The notes: generated from the sequence alone by a model not told the origin. A stretch of 64,000 nt of DNA from Ensifer adhaerens (GCF_020035535.1 NZ_CP083349.1:2356001-2420000); one strand, 5' to 3'; numbered from the stretch's first letter, positions 1 through 9,465 are shown. Translations and numbers: made by a program.

Positions 1-2
1 CG

Positions 3-314
3 CAATCGGCCGTGGCCGCTGCAGGCACGGCTTCGGGTACGTTCCCGCCGGGTAGTTCCACACCGCTCAGCCGCGCCTCGACCGCAACCATTCGCATGGC
101 CGACACGCCTTACGGGGCCTGCAACCCCAAGACCGTCACTGACGCCAGCGGCCAGACACGCGTGGTTGCCGCACGGCCGACGGGCTTCTGCGGACGCAGG
201 GTCTTCATCGTCACGCAGAACGGCAACGCCTATCAGGGTTCGAGCAAAGGCGTGCTGTTTACATCAGGACCATTCGGCGCGAACAACCAACCCTGCAACG
301 AAATCCCCAATTGA
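3..314 (+). CDS. C-terminal part of an unidentified protein (5' cut by window)
   Basis: The frame is open from the left edge and ends at a TGA at 312-314. The first in-frame ATG is at 12, but the reading continues upstream of it without a stop, so this is probably the tail of a longer gene. The visible part is rich in Ser, Thr, Ala and Gly, with four cysteines (in ACNP, FCGR and QPCNE contexts) that would fit a secreted or envelope protein. I recognise no family. The short frame could also be chance in GC-rich DNA. Confidence 0.35.
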   Translation, partial: QSAVAAAGTASGTFPPGSSTPLSRASTATIRMADTPYGACNPKTVTDASGQTRVVAARPTGFCGRRVFIVTQNGNAYQGSSKGVLFTSGPFGANNQPCNEIPN

Positions 315-437
315 ACGCATCGACGACGGCTGCCCCAAACGCAACGCTGGCAATCGCTGCGACCTTGGCTATCGTCATCGCATCAAGCGACCGGCCCGCC
401 CGCGTGCGCCACCAGGCGACAACAGTGAAGGACACCC

Positions 438-845
438 ATGAGCACCGTTACCCCGCCCCAAAACCCGGAAGCCGACCCGCGCGTCAAAGCCGTGTTCGAC
501 GACATCCGCGCCACGCGCAAATCCGATTTCATCAACAACATGTGGCTGTGGCTCGCCTTCGATCCGGAGCTGCTGGAGCAGACCTGGCGCGACGTCAAGG
601 CTGTGATGGCAACACCTTCGGCCCTCGATCCGCTGGTGAAGGAGATGCTCTACATTGCCGTCTCCGTCACCAATGGCTGCGGCTACTGCGCCCATTCCCA
701 CACGGCGGCCGCGAAGGCCAAGGGCATGAGCGATGCCCAGCACGCGGATCTGCTTCGGGTGATCTCGCTTGCCGCCCGCACCAACCAGCTTGCGACCGCT
801 CTGCAGGTGCCGGTCGATGCCGTCTTCGACAAAACCACAGAATAA
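438..845 (+). CDS. Carboxymuconolactone decarboxylase (CMD/AhpD-like) family protein
   Basis: A 135-residue all-helical protein of the CMD family. The AhpD-type redox motif is visible: Glu69, then Cys81-Gly-Tyr-Cys84 with His88. In AhpD this Cys pair and the neighbouring His/Glu carry alkylhydroperoxidase thiol chemistry. The length fits single-domain members, which usually form trimers or hexamers. It is therefore more likely a peroxidase or thiol-redox protein than a true decarboxylase, which lacks the CxxC. The helicase gene begins 124 bp downstream and I see no shared operon signal. The substrate is unknown. Confidence 0.8.
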   Translation: MSTVTPPQNPEADPRVKAVFDDIRATRKSDFINNMWLWLAFDPELLEQTWRDVKAVMATPSALDPLVKEMLYIAVSVTNGCGYCAHSHTAAAKAKGMSDAQHADLLRVISLAARTNQLATALQVPVDAVFDKTTE

Positions 846-969
846 ATCGGGCGACCAAGAATAAGCGGTTTCGAAATCGCCTGTCTTTCCACAGGCTTGG
901 TGCGCCGGGCGCAGAAAACGGAATAAAAGAAGAACATCCTTTCTGGCCTTTCCCCACCGAATCACTACA

Positions 970-3444
970 TTGAGCCGCATGATGAGTGGTTTCGACGATA
1001 TTCCTTTCTTCGACGAGGAGCCGGCGCCGCGCAAGCAGTCGCCAGCCCCTGGAGGTATTCCAGCCGCCGGAGGTATCGCTGCGCGCGCCATGGCGGCGCG
1101 TGATCGCGCCCAGCCGCGCCCGGATTATCTCTCCGGCCTCAACCCGGAACAGTCCGAAGCGGTCGAAACGCTCGATGGGCCGGTTCTCGTGCTTGCCGGC
1201 GCCGGCACAGGCAAGACCCGGGTGCTGACGACCCGCATCGCCCATATCCTTTCCACCGGCCGCGCCTTCCCCTCGCAGATCCTGGCGGTGACCTTCACCA
1301 ACAAGGCGGCGCGCGAGATGAAGGAGCGCATCGGCGTGCTCGTCGGCCATGCGGTCGAAGGCATGCCCTGGCTCGGCACCTTCCACTCGATCGGCGTCAA
1401 GCTGCTGCGTCGCCACGCCGAGCTCGTCGGCCTGCGTTCCGATTTCACCATTCTCGACACCGATGACGTGATCAGGCTGATCAAGCAGCTGATCCAGGCC
1501 GAAGGCATCGACGACAAGCGCTGGCCCGCCAAGCAGTTCGCCGGCATGATCGACGGGTGGAAGAACAAGGGCCTCGATCCCGCGCAGATCCCCGAGGGCG
1601 ACGCCCGCGCCTTTGCCAATGGCAAGGGCCGCGAACTCTACGCCGCCTACCAGAACCGGCTATTGACCCTGAACGCCTGCGACTTCGGCGATCTTCTCCT
1701 GCACCCGATCCGCATTTTCCGCATGCATGCGGACGTGCTGAAGGACTATCACGACAAGTTCCGCTACATTCTCGTCGACGAGTACCAGGACACCAACACG
1801 GCCCAGTATATGTGGCTGCGGCTCTTGGCCCAGCGGCCGAAGGGCGTGCCGCAGAACGTCTGCTGCGTCGGCGACGACGACCAGTCGATCTACGGCTGGC
1901 GCGGCGCGGAAGTGGATAACATCCTGCGCTTCGAGAAGGACTTCCCGGGCGCCAAGGTGATCAAGCTCGAGCGCAACTACCGCTCGACCGAACATATCCT
2001 CGGCGCTGCCGGTCATCTGATTGCCCACAACGAAGGCCGCCTCGGCAAGACGCTCTTTACCGACCGTACCGATCCGGACGATGAAAAGGTGCAGGTGCAC
2101 GCCGCCTGGGATTCCGAAGAGGAAGCCCGCGCCGTCGGCGAGGAGATCGAGCAGCTCCAGCGCCAGAAGCACAATCTGAACGACATGGCGATTCTGGTGC
2201 GCGCCTCGTTCCAGATGCGCGAGTTCGAAGACCGGTTCGTCACCCTCGGCCTCAACTACCGCGTCATCGGCGGCCCGCGCTTCTACGAGCGCCTCGAAAT
2301 CCGCGACGCCATGGCCTATTTCCGCCTGGTCTGCCAGCCGGCCGACGACCTCGCCTTCGAGCGCATCGTCAACACGCCGAAACGCGGCCTTGGCGACACC
2401 ACCGTGCGCACGCTGCACGACTATGCCCGCGCCCGTGATGTGCCGATGCTCGCGGCTGCCTCCGAGATCATCGAGACCGACGAGCTGAAGCCGAAGGCGC
2501 GGAAAGCCCTGTTCGATGTCGTCACCGATTTCCGCCGCTGGCAGAGCCTGCTTGAGACGACGGTCCATACCGAACTCGCCGAGCAGATCCTCGACGAGAG
2601 CGGCTACACCGCCATGTGGCAGAACGACAAATCGGCAGAAGCTCCCGGACGGTTGGAAAACCTGAAGGAACTCATCCGCTCGATGGAAGCGTTTGAGTCA
2701 CTGCGCGGCTTCCTCGAACACGTCGCTCTGGTCATGGATGCCGAGCAGAACGAGAACCTCGATGCCGTCTCGATCATGACGCTGCACTCGGCCAAGGGCC
2801 TGGAGTTCGACACCGTCTTCCTGCCCGGCTGGGAGGAAGGCCTGTTTCCGCATCAGCGCGCGCTCGATGAGGGTGGTCGCTCCGGCCTCGAGGAAGAACG
2901 GCGCCTCGCCTATGTCGGCATCACCCGCGCCAAGCACCGCTGCCACATCTGGTTCGTCTCCAACCGCCGAATCCACGGCCTCTGGCAGTCGACCATGCCG
3001 TCGCGCTTCCTCGACGAACTGCCGCTCGCCCATGTGGACGTGGCCGAAAACGAACAGTCCTATGGCGGCTATGGCCGCGGCGGTTACGGCCAGTCACGCT
3101 TCGACAAGGCCGATCCCTTCCAGAACAACTATTCGACACCCGGCTGGAAGCGTGCCCAGCAGCACCGCTCCGATGCCACCCGCGACAACTGGGGCACGCG
3201 CTCCGGCCATGCGGTCGAACGCATCGGCTACGGCGAAAGCGGCCCGCGCGGCCGCACCATCGACGGCGAGCTGGTGGCGAAATCGACGGCCACCGAACCC
3301 TCGCGCTTCTCGGTCGGCGACCGCGTCTTCCACATGAAGTTCGGCAACGGCAACATCGCCGCCATCGAAGGCAACAAGCTCACCATCGACTTCGACCGGG
3401 CAGGACAAAAGCGAGTGCTGGATGGTTTCGTAGAGAAGGTGTGA
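970..3444 (+). CDS. uvrD: UvrD/PcrA-type ATP-dependent DNA helicase
   Basis: An 824-residue superfamily 1A 3'-5' helicase, expected to unwind DNA in nucleotide-excision and mismatch repair. The Walker A motif (AGAGTGKT) is at residues 76-83, the Walker B/motif II (VDEYQDTN) near 270, motif III (QSIYGWRGA) near 308, and motifs IV-VI follow, including the TLHSAKGLEF and YVGITRAK signatures. After a Gly/Tyr-rich linker near 690-730, the last 45 residues resemble the Tudor-like domain that couples PcrA/UvrD to RNA polymerase. The longest frame begins with TTG at 970. ATG codons at 979 and 982 are equally possible starts, since the N-terminal 50 residues are poorly conserved low-complexity sequence. 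Confidence 0.93.
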   Translation: MSRMMSGFDDIPFFDEEPAPRKQSPAPGGIPAAGGIAARAMAARDRAQPRPDYLSGLNPEQSEAVETLDGPVLVLAGAGTGKTRVLTTRIAHILSTGRAFPSQILAVTFTNKAAREMKERIGVLVGHAVEGMPWLGTFHSIGVKLLRRHAELVGLRSDFTILDTDDVIRLIKQLIQAEGIDDKRWPAKQFAGMIDGWKNKGLDPAQIPEGDARAFANGKGRELYAAYQNRLLTLNACDFGDLLLHPIRIFRMHADVLKDYHDKFRYILVDEYQDTNTAQYMWLRLLAQRPKGVPQNVCCVGDDDQSIYGWRGAEVDNILRFEKDFPGAKVIKLERNYRSTEHILGAAGHLIAHNEGRLGKTLFTDRTDPDDEKVQVHAAWDSEEEARAVGEEIEQLQRQKHNLNDMAILVRASFQMREFEDRFVTLGLNYRVIGGPRFYERLEIRDAMAYFRLVCQPADDLAFERIVNTPKRGLGDTTVRTLHDYARARDVPMLAAASEIIETDELKPKARKALFDVVTDFRRWQSLLETTVHTELAEQILDESGYTAMWQNDKSAEAPGRLENLKELIRSMEAFESLRGFLEHVALVMDAEQNENLDAVSIMTLHSAKGLEFDTVFLPGWEEGLFPHQRALDEGGRSGLEEERRLAYVGITRAKHRCHIWFVSNRRIHGLWQSTMPSRFLDELPLAHVDVAENEQSYGGYGRGGYGQSRFDKADPFQNNYSTPGWKRAQQHRSDATRDNWGTRSGHAVERIGYGESGPRGRTIDGELVAKSTATEPSRFSVGDRVFHMKFGNGNIAAIEGNKLTIDFDRAGQKRVLDGFVEKV

Positions 3445-3598
3445 GCAGGTCAAACCCTCCTCACTTGCACCCTCTAGAGACTGCGCAACCATCGATCTCA
3501 TGGCGCTGAGCGGCGAAGTGCAATAATATTGCAGGCGCAATTCTCGCGTTTGAACGACACCTTGTACCGATCTCCCTCGACGAGAAGTGGATGGAGAC

Positions 3599-4849
3599 AT
3601 GTCCTGGACGAGCGCTGTTCGCGGCCTGCTGGAGCTGGGCGCGGCAAATGTCGCCGAGGGTGACCGCGAAGGCATCCTCGTCGCGAATGTCGCGGCTTGC
3701 GTGATCGTCGTCACCACGACCGGCTTTGCGCTCATCTACGCGCTCTACGGCGAACCAAGCCTGGTGCCGCTCGTCTACGCCAATCTCGCCCTGGCGGTCG
3801 CGGCCGCGCTGACGCCACTTTTCCATCGGTTCGGGCGCGTCGCGTCAGGGCTTTGGGAATTCGGGATCTGCGTCGTGATCCTGGTGTGGATCGCTTCCTA
3901 TGTCGGCAGAGATTCCGGCGTGCTGCTGACCCTGCTCGGCGTGACGCCGGTCGCCTTCGCGATCCTCGGGTTTCAGAACATCGCCCTGGTGGCGGTCCTG
4001 AGCGCCGTGACGACGATCACGGTCATCGCCGCATCCATCGCGTTTCCCGAGGCGCAATCGGGCGTCTATGACGACAACCGCTTCCTGCAGCTTCTCCATT
4101 CGTCGTCGATCGTCACCCTCACGCTCATGTGCTTCGCCACGATCTACTATGCCTTTCACCTCGCACGAGAAGCGCAAGGCCGGCTCGCCCGCCTGATGGC
4201 GTCGATCATGCCGGATGAAATCGTCGGTCGGCTGCTGAGAAACGAGCGGGAGACGATCATCGATGAATTCGAGCATGCGACCGTGGTCTTGACCGACATC
4301 GTCGAGTTCGTGGCCCTGTCGAACAGCCTGGGACCGGAAAGAACCGTCAGCCTGCTCAACGAACTCTTCAGCGCGTTCGATCGCCTGGCGGCAACAGTCG
4401 GCGTCGAGAAGATCAAGACCATCGGAGACGCCTATCTGGCCGTGGCCGGCGTGCCCACCAGGCACCCCGCGCCCGAGGAGGCGGCAGCGGCGTTCGGCTT
4501 CGGCGCGATCGGAGCGGCCCGCGAGGTCGGCGAACGCTATGGCGTCACGCTTAAGCTGCGCGCCGGCATGGCATCGGGATCAGTCACGGCCGGCGTGCTT
4601 GGGCGAACGAAATACGCCTATGACGTCTGGGGTGCGCCGGTGAACCTTGCAGCGCGCCTGGAGGCGATCGGCAAGCCCGGCTGCATAACCACGACCGCGG
4701 AGATCAGGCAGCGGCTAAACGGCCGCTTCGAGTTTTCCAGCTCCGGCCATGAGGACATCAAGGGTTTCGGTCCGACCGAAATCTGGGACATGCAGTTGCC
4801 GAGCCGCGATGGAAGCGTGGCTGGCAGCCGGGCGGAGGCGGAAACCTGA
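3599..4849 (+). CDS. Membrane-anchored class III adenylate cyclase
   Basis: A 416-residue protein with about six hydrophobic helices in the first 185 residues, then a class III nucleotide cyclase domain (about 215-410). Metal-binding Asp residues are seen in TDIVEF (near 232) and GDAYLA (near 276). The KIKTIGD lysine and the Asp of YDVWG match the adenine-selecting pair of adenylate cyclases rather than the Glu/Cys pair of guanylate cyclases. The transition-state Arg is in NLAARLE. The product is therefore inferred to be cAMP. Rhizobia typically carry many such cyclases. The in-frame GTG at 3587 is an alternative start; ATG 3599 is chosen because nothing favours the GTG. No downstream partner gene is co-oriented. 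Confidence 0.85.
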   Translation: MSWTSAVRGLLELGAANVAEGDREGILVANVAACVIVVTTTGFALIYALYGEPSLVPLVYANLALAVAAALTPLFHRFGRVASGLWEFGICVVILVWIASYVGRDSGVLLTLLGVTPVAFAILGFQNIALVAVLSAVTTITVIAASIAFPEAQSGVYDDNRFLQLLHSSSIVTLTLMCFATIYYAFHLAREAQGRLARLMASIMPDEIVGRLLRNERETIIDEFEHATVVLTDIVEFVALSNSLGPERTVSLLNELFSAFDRLAATVGVEKIKTIGDAYLAVAGVPTRHPAPEEAAAAFGFGAIGAAREVGERYGVTLKLRAGMASGSVTAGVLGRTKYAYDVWGAPVNLAARLEAIGKPGCITTTAEIRQRLNGRFEFSSSGHEDIKGFGPTEIWDMQLPSRDGSVAGSRAEAET

Positions 4850-4876
4850 AGTACGGCTCGCCGGGCCAGCCACACC

Positions 4877-5338
4877 TCAAACCATCTTGCGGTACACCAA
4901 GAACCCGGACTTCTCCGCCACCTTGTCATAGAGCGCCATCGCCGTCACATTGGTCTCGTGCGTCTGCCAATAGACGCGCGGCGAACCGGCTGCCCGCGCC
5001 GCGTCGTAGACCCCCTCGATCAGCGCCCGCCCGACACCCTTGCCGCGCGCCTCTGCATTCGTGAAGAGGTCCTGCAAATAGCAGTTCGGCTGGATCGCCG
5101 TCGTGTTGCGGTGAAAGAGGTAGTGGGTGAGCCCGATCAATCGCCCCTCGCTCTCGGCCACTAGCGCATGAACATGCTCATAGGCATCAAAGAAGCGCGA
5201 CCAGGTCATGGCAGTGATCGCGGGGTCGAGCGCAGTTTCGCCGGAACGGCCGTAGAAGGCGTTATAGCCGTCCCAGAGCGGCAGCCACTGTTCGTAGTCT
5301 GTCCGGGCTATCGGGCGGATGCAGAGATTGTCGGTCAT
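4877..5338 (-). CDS. GNAT-family N-acetyltransferase
   Basis: A 153-residue single-domain GNAT protein. The acetyl-CoA pyrophosphate loop is seen as R98-G-K-G-V-G103 (pattern R/QxxGxG/A), preceded by the usual beta strand LQDLFTN and followed by the helix ALIEGVYDAA. The C-terminal half has the conserved VYWQTHETN and ALYDKVAEKSGF segments, typical of the subgroup acting on small amines or amino-acid side chains. The acceptor cannot be told from sequence. It is convergent with the upstream cyclase gene (28 bp apart) and stands alone. Confidence 0.85.
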   Translation of the reverse strand: MTDNLCIRPIARTDYEQWLPLWDGYNAFYGRSGETALDPAITAMTWSRFFDAYEHVHALVAESEGRLIGLTHYLFHRNTTAIQPNCYLQDLFTNAEARGKGVGRALIEGVYDAARAAGSPRVYWQTHETNVTAMALYDKVAEKSGFLVYRKMV

Positions 5339-5523
5339 TTCTAATCCTGTGGTAGATGGGATGGAGGGGCACTGAGCACATGACGCCGTGTCATCGGCGC
5401 GGTAGTCGCTGATCTAATCGCCGGAACATAGGTCATGAACGCACCGCCGATGAAAGTGATCTCTTCGTCGCGTGCTCGCGGCGAACTGAGACTTCTGGAG
5501 GATGGAGCAGCACGGGCGCCTGG

Positions 5524-6162
5524 TCATCGCCCCTTGGCCATCGCCGCCGTGATTGCCTGAACGTCGGTCATGATCGCGTCCCCCATGAAGACGATGTTTT
5601 CCATCGAACGTTCGCCGGCTTCGTGATGGCCGGCCCCGCAGGCATCCCGCACGACGATCGGCACGAGGCCGAGATCGGTCGCGTGGCGCACGGTCGGGTC
5701 GATGCCGATCTCGGTGGCAATGCCGCAGATCGCAAAGGAAGTGAGCCCGAGATCGCGCAGGATCATGGCGAGGGGCGTGCCTTCAAAGGCTGAGAAAGTG
5801 ATCTTGTCGAGGATAGCCTCGTCCGCGCGAGGCTGCAGCTCCGGCACCAGCTCGAACCCCGGTGTGCCGCGCAGGAACCACGGATGCACGGCATCCGGAT
5901 CATCCGTCCGCTGCCAGGCCATCGCCTGGCGCATCTGGAAGGCACCCATCAGCGGCTTCGGCATCGACAGATGCCGCAGGAAGATCACCGGAAACCCGCC
6001 TGCCCGCGCCGCCTCAAGAACCTTCAGCACCTTTTCGGTAATCTCGGCGCCATTCTTCATCTGTCCGGTGATGCCAACCTGCATGTCGTAGACGACGAGC
6101 GCCATGCGCTCCGGACGGCAGAAATCCTCAAGCGTCTTTCCAATTTCCAGCTTCGCGGTCAT
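5524..6162 (-). CDS. Isochorismatase-fold protein lacking the catalytic cysteine
   Basis: A 212-residue protein of the isochorismatase/cysteine hydrolase superfamily. The catalytic Asp26 (VVYDMQ) and Lys120 (LDKITFSAF) positions are present. The nucleophile segment, normally GxATxxC, reads GIATEIG here, so Gly153 stands where the active-site Cys should be; Cys146 lies seven residues earlier and cannot replace it in the fold. True isochorismatases also lack the Cys and hydrolyse a vinyl ether, so a Cys-independent hydrolase or a binding protein are both possible. The gene stands alone between a GNAT gene and a phosphoribosyltransferase gene on the same strand. Confidence 0.8.
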   Translation of the reverse strand: MTAKLEIGKTLEDFCRPERMALVVYDMQVGITGQMKNGAEITEKVLKVLEAARAGGFPVIFLRHLSMPKPLMGAFQMRQAMAWQRTDDPDAVHPWFLRGTPGFELVPELQPRADEAILDKITFSAFEGTPLAMILRDLGLTSFAICGIATEIGIDPTVRHATDLGLVPIVVRDACGAGHHEAGERSMENIVFMGDAIMTDVQAITAAMAKGR

Positions 6163-6332
6163 AGCCTCTCCTCGGGGTCGCCTCCTCCGGCGCCCACTCC
6201 GCCAACATCTCGCGCCGGGAATGTGGCGCGCGTGCCCCGCAGTTGCAATACGGCAGAACGCGCTTCATGCAACTATATGGATGGGTGACTGCAAATGCAG
6301 CAACCGACGCGCCGGCCTGTTCCAAGAGCCAT

Positions 6333-7001
6333 TCAAGCCTCATCCTCCCGCCGCGCCTTCTTCATCAAGGCGATCACTTCCTCGTCGCTCGTTTGCTCGA
6401 AGTCGCGGTAGTGCAGGCCGACGGCGCGGAAAGCGGCGGGGGTGGCGAGGCAGATGATGCGATCGACGGAGCTGCGCAACTCGTTGAGCTCACTTTTCGG
6501 CGCGACCGGAACCGCCAGCAGCAGGCGGCGTGGCTGTGCCCGGCGCAAGGCCTTGATCGCCGCGCGCACAGTGCCGCCGGTGGCAATGCCGTCATCGACG
6601 AGGATCACGTCGCGGTCCCTCGGCGAGAGCGGTTGGCGATCTCCGAAATAAAGCGCGCGGCGGCGCAGGATTTCGGCGTGCTGGCGCCCGGTCTCCGCCT
6701 CCACATAGCCTTTTGCGGGGCGCACGAGCAGGATGGCCTGGCGGTTGAGAACAAGCTCGGGCTCCTCGCCGTCGACCAGAGCACCAAGTCCGAATTCCGC
6801 ATGCCCGGGCGCGCCGATCTTGCGCACGATCAGGATATCGAGTGGCGCACCGATGCGAACGGCAATCTCATAGGCGACCGGCACGCCGCCCCTTGGCAGC
6901 GCCACCACCAGCGGGTTGGTCAGCGTCTCCCCCGCGATCGTCTCGGCGAGCTGCCGTCCGGCGTCCGTCCTGTCTTCGAAGAGCCATGTTCCCGTAAACA
7001 C
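6333..7001 (-). CDS. Phosphoribosyltransferase-domain protein
   Basis: A 222-residue type I phosphoribosyltransferase. The PRPP-binding motif VILVDDGIATGGT is at residues 132-144, and the PRGG loop at 36-39 is typical of the stand-alone subgroup related to erythromycin-esterase-associated PRTases. The precise base substrate is unknown. The GTG at 7001 is chosen because it follows a purine-rich GAGAGG ribosome site about five bases upstream; an in-frame ATG at 7046 would add 15 residues that look unlike the family. The C-terminus is charged (KKARREDEA). The next genes on both sides are unrelated. Confidence 0.78.
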   Translation of the reverse strand: MFTGTWLFEDRTDAGRQLAETIAGETLTNPLVVALPRGGVPVAYEIAVRIGAPLDILIVRKIGAPGHAEFGLGALVDGEEPELVLNRQAILLVRPAKGYVEAETGRQHAEILRRRALYFGDRQPLSPRDRDVILVDDGIATGGTVRAAIKALRRAQPRRLLLAVPVAPKSELNELRSSVDRIICLATPAAFRAVGLHYRDFEQTSDEEVIALMKKARREDEA

Positions 7002-7390
7002 CTCACCTCTCCCAGATTGCGCCCGTCGCCGCGGGTCGGATCCCATTCAACGCACGAGGAGGCACTTGGTCCCGCAGAAACGGAACAAGAAGACCCGGTC
7101 GGGTTCCGCGACGTTTGGCCTTGCATTCAAGGCTCTGTTTCCCGCGCCCCTGCCCGGCCCAAGGACATCTGAGGAGCTGGCATGAAGCCACGCATGAAAG
7201 CGGGGGCGATCCACCATCCGTCAGTTGCCCGGGTGCCCTTGTGAACAACCGTGCCAATCCCGACCAATCGGTAAAATTGCAACGGATTTCGCCGGGTTTC
7301 GTTAAGGCGCCCTCGCTACCAATTGGCCTCGCATATCTGGCTGAGACGCAAGCCGCCTTTGTTGATTTTAGCACGACAGGCCGTTTCGAA
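7002..7390. other. Intergenic region between divergent PRTase and GGDEF genes
   Basis: About 390 bp. It must hold the promoters of the two divergent genes. An open frame runs through it into the GGDEF gene from 7115, but its translation is unlike a protein N-terminus and is treated as chance. No hairpin, repeat or RNA gene was recognised. Confidence 0.5.
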
Positions 7391-8635
7391 ATGAGCTTTC
7401 TCCCTGCCATATCGATCATCGCTCTTCTGGCGATGCTCCCGGTCCTTGTTTCGCTGCGGGCCTCGATGATCGAGGGCGGCACGGACTTCGCCACGGCTTG
7501 CGCATTTGCAAGCGCGGCGACCCTGTTCATGTTGCTCTCCGAGTTTCCGACGCTGCAGCCGCTGTCGCTGATCGGCCTCGTGTTTCTGGCCGGCGCCTGC
7601 CTGCTCGTGCTCTGCGGTTTTCACCATGCGCTCGGCGTGCAAAAACGCACCTCGACAGCCCTCGTCGCAGCAGGGTCCCTGGCAGTCGTCGCGCTGCTGA
7701 TCGCGGCATTCGGCGCACGGAGCACCACCTTGCATGCGCTCTCCGTCATCGGCATCGTCGCCGCCTTCGTGCTGATCATCGCCGTCTGTTCGCAGCACCG
7801 GCGCCAGGCGCCCGGCCCGGTGGAGCGGCTCTGCGTCATCGCTTGCGCGGCAACCGGCTGTTCGACGCTGCTTGCGGTCACCGTGCTTTCGCCAGCCGCC
7901 CATGTGGCCGCATCGGTTCCACCTCAACCCGTCAGCTGGGACTTCGCGTGCGCCGTGATGCGCTCCTTTTACCTGCCGGCGCTCTTCCTTGGCGTGATCC
8001 TGATGATCCAGAACCGGGTGATCGCCGACCTCAAGACGGCGATCGCGCGCGACGAGTTGACGGGTGCCCTGTCGCGGCGTGCCCTGCTCGATCTTGGCCA
8101 GCGGGCGCTTGCCACCAGTCTCGCACGGCAACAGCCGGTGTCCTTCCTGCTGCTCGATCTCGATTACTTCAAGCAGATCAACGATCGTTATGGCCATGCG
8201 GTCGGCGACGCCGCGCTAGGCCACTTTGCCGGCACCGTGGCTGCCTGCCTCACCGGCCGCGGCACTCTGGGGCGCATCGGCGGCGAAGAGTTCGGAATCG
8301 TCCTGCCCAATCACACGGAAGATAAGGCCTTCACGCTCGCCGAAGAGATCGGCCGCGTGGTGCGCGACACGCCGATCGGCCGCTTCGATCGACCGATCCG
8401 GCTGACGGTGAGCATCGGCCTTGCCGAGGCCGTGCCGGGCGACACGATCAGCGACATCATGATCCGCGCCGACATGGCGCTCTACGACGCCAAGGCCGAC
8501 GGGCGCGATCGCTGCACGATTGCCGGCCGCTTCCAGCCCGGCGCCAGTGCGCGGGCGCTCGCTGGTGCAGCCGCGCAGTTGCGCGCGGCCGACAGCCGCA
8601 GCTTCGAACCGAGGCTGCTGCGCGATACCGGCTGA
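7391..8635 (+). CDS. Membrane-bound GGDEF diguanylate cyclase
   Basis: A 414-residue protein with six or seven hydrophobic helices up to about residue 215, followed by a GGDEF domain starting at DELTGALSRR (about 220). The active-site signature is GGEEF, preceded by the metal/substrate segment LLLDLDYFKQINDRYGHAVGD, so it should make cyclic di-GMP. The inhibitory RxxD I-site, expected nine to six residues before GGEEF, reads T-G-R-G and is absent. ATG 7391 begins directly before the first membrane helix, and the longer frame starting at 7115 is unlikely. The N-terminal sensor has no family name I can assign. No ribosome-binding site is obvious. Confidence 0.85.
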   Translation: MSFLPAISIIALLAMLPVLVSLRASMIEGGTDFATACAFASAATLFMLLSEFPTLQPLSLIGLVFLAGACLLVLCGFHHALGVQKRTSTALVAAGSLAVVALLIAAFGARSTTLHALSVIGIVAAFVLIIAVCSQHRRQAPGPVERLCVIACAATGCSTLLAVTVLSPAAHVAASVPPQPVSWDFACAVMRSFYLPALFLGVILMIQNRVIADLKTAIARDELTGALSRRALLDLGQRALATSLARQQPVSFLLLDLDYFKQINDRYGHAVGDAALGHFAGTVAACLTGRGTLGRIGGEEFGIVLPNHTEDKAFTLAEEIGRVVRDTPIGRFDRPIRLTVSIGLAEAVPGDTISDIMIRADMALYDAKADGRDRCTIAGRFQPGASARALAGAAAQLRAADSRSFEPRLLRDTG

Positions 8636-8822
8636 CCCCTGTGGCCCGAACCCTGCTGCCCACCCCCTGCGGCTTGTAATGCCGCGTCCTAAACCTATGT
8701 GAGCTTGGCCCAGTGCATGTCTCCCCGAACCGCAACCGGTTCACCGACACACGCGGCCATTCGAAACGCCAGGGCGACCTCTCACGTGTCTGAGAGACGC
8801 GCGTCGCTGCAGGAGGACAATC

Positions 8823-9320
8823 ATGTTGCGTGCTGTTCGCGCTCTCTTCGTTGCCGGTCTCGCCGCCTTTGCGGCGACCTCCCTGCCCGCGCGCGCCGAA
8901 ACGGTCGGCGAGGTCGGTGTCGACTGGCTTGGAAACGATATCATGGTCGATGCCGTCACTGACCCTAAGGTCAAGGGCGTCACCTGCCACGTCACCTATT
9001 TCGACCGCAGCGTCATCGACAGGCTGAAGAACGGCAACTGGTTCGAGGACCCGTCGAACAACTCGATCGCCTGCCGGCAGACCGGTCCGATCGAAATCGG
9101 CGACATCGATCTCTCCAAGGAAGGCGAGGAAGTGTTTCGCGCCGGGCTTTCGCTCGTCTGGAAGAACCTGCTGGTCACAAGGATTTACGATCGCAAGAAC
9201 GATACGTTGATCTATCTCGCGCATTCACGTGAATTGACCGACGGCTCGGCCAAGATGTCGATCACCACCATTCCGCTCTACGGACAGACGGTCACCTGGC
9301 AGAACGGAAAGCCGCAGTAG
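8823..9320 (+). CDS. creA: CreA-family secreted protein
   Basis: A 165-residue protein with a clear Sec signal peptide (hydrophobic 8-20, ARA cleavage about residue 25). The mature part follows the CreA family pattern: VDAVTDPKVKGVTCHVTYF, then SIACRQTGPIEIGDI, then the LVWKNLLVTRIYD and LIYLAHS blocks. The two cysteines (VTCHV and IACRQ) could form a periplasmic disulfide. CreA proteins are widespread but their function is not established. AGGAGG at 8812-8817 is a strong ribosome-binding site that fixes the start at ATG 8823. It is a single-gene unit. Confidence 0.82.
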   Translation: MLRAVRALFVAGLAAFAATSLPARAETVGEVGVDWLGNDIMVDAVTDPKVKGVTCHVTYFDRSVIDRLKNGNWFEDPSNNSIACRQTGPIEIGDIDLSKEGEEVFRAGLSLVWKNLLVTRIYDRKNDTLIYLAHSRELTDGSAKMSITTIPLYGQTVTWQNGKPQ

Positions 9321-9465
9321 GAGCGGCCCTGCCGCCTGTATCGGGCCTGCAAGGCAATCCGTCATGGAGGTGTGAAGCGCCCACCCCTTCACGGACGCTT
9401 CCGGAACCTCGCCAGAGCGGAACGAGGCGAAGTGTGTGGGAGCACCTCGTCCCGGATCTGCGTGC

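Noticed and set aside
7115..7390. An N-terminal extension of 92 codons for the GGDEF protein.
   Set aside because: Low protein-like character; the predicted membrane domain begins at ATG 7391.
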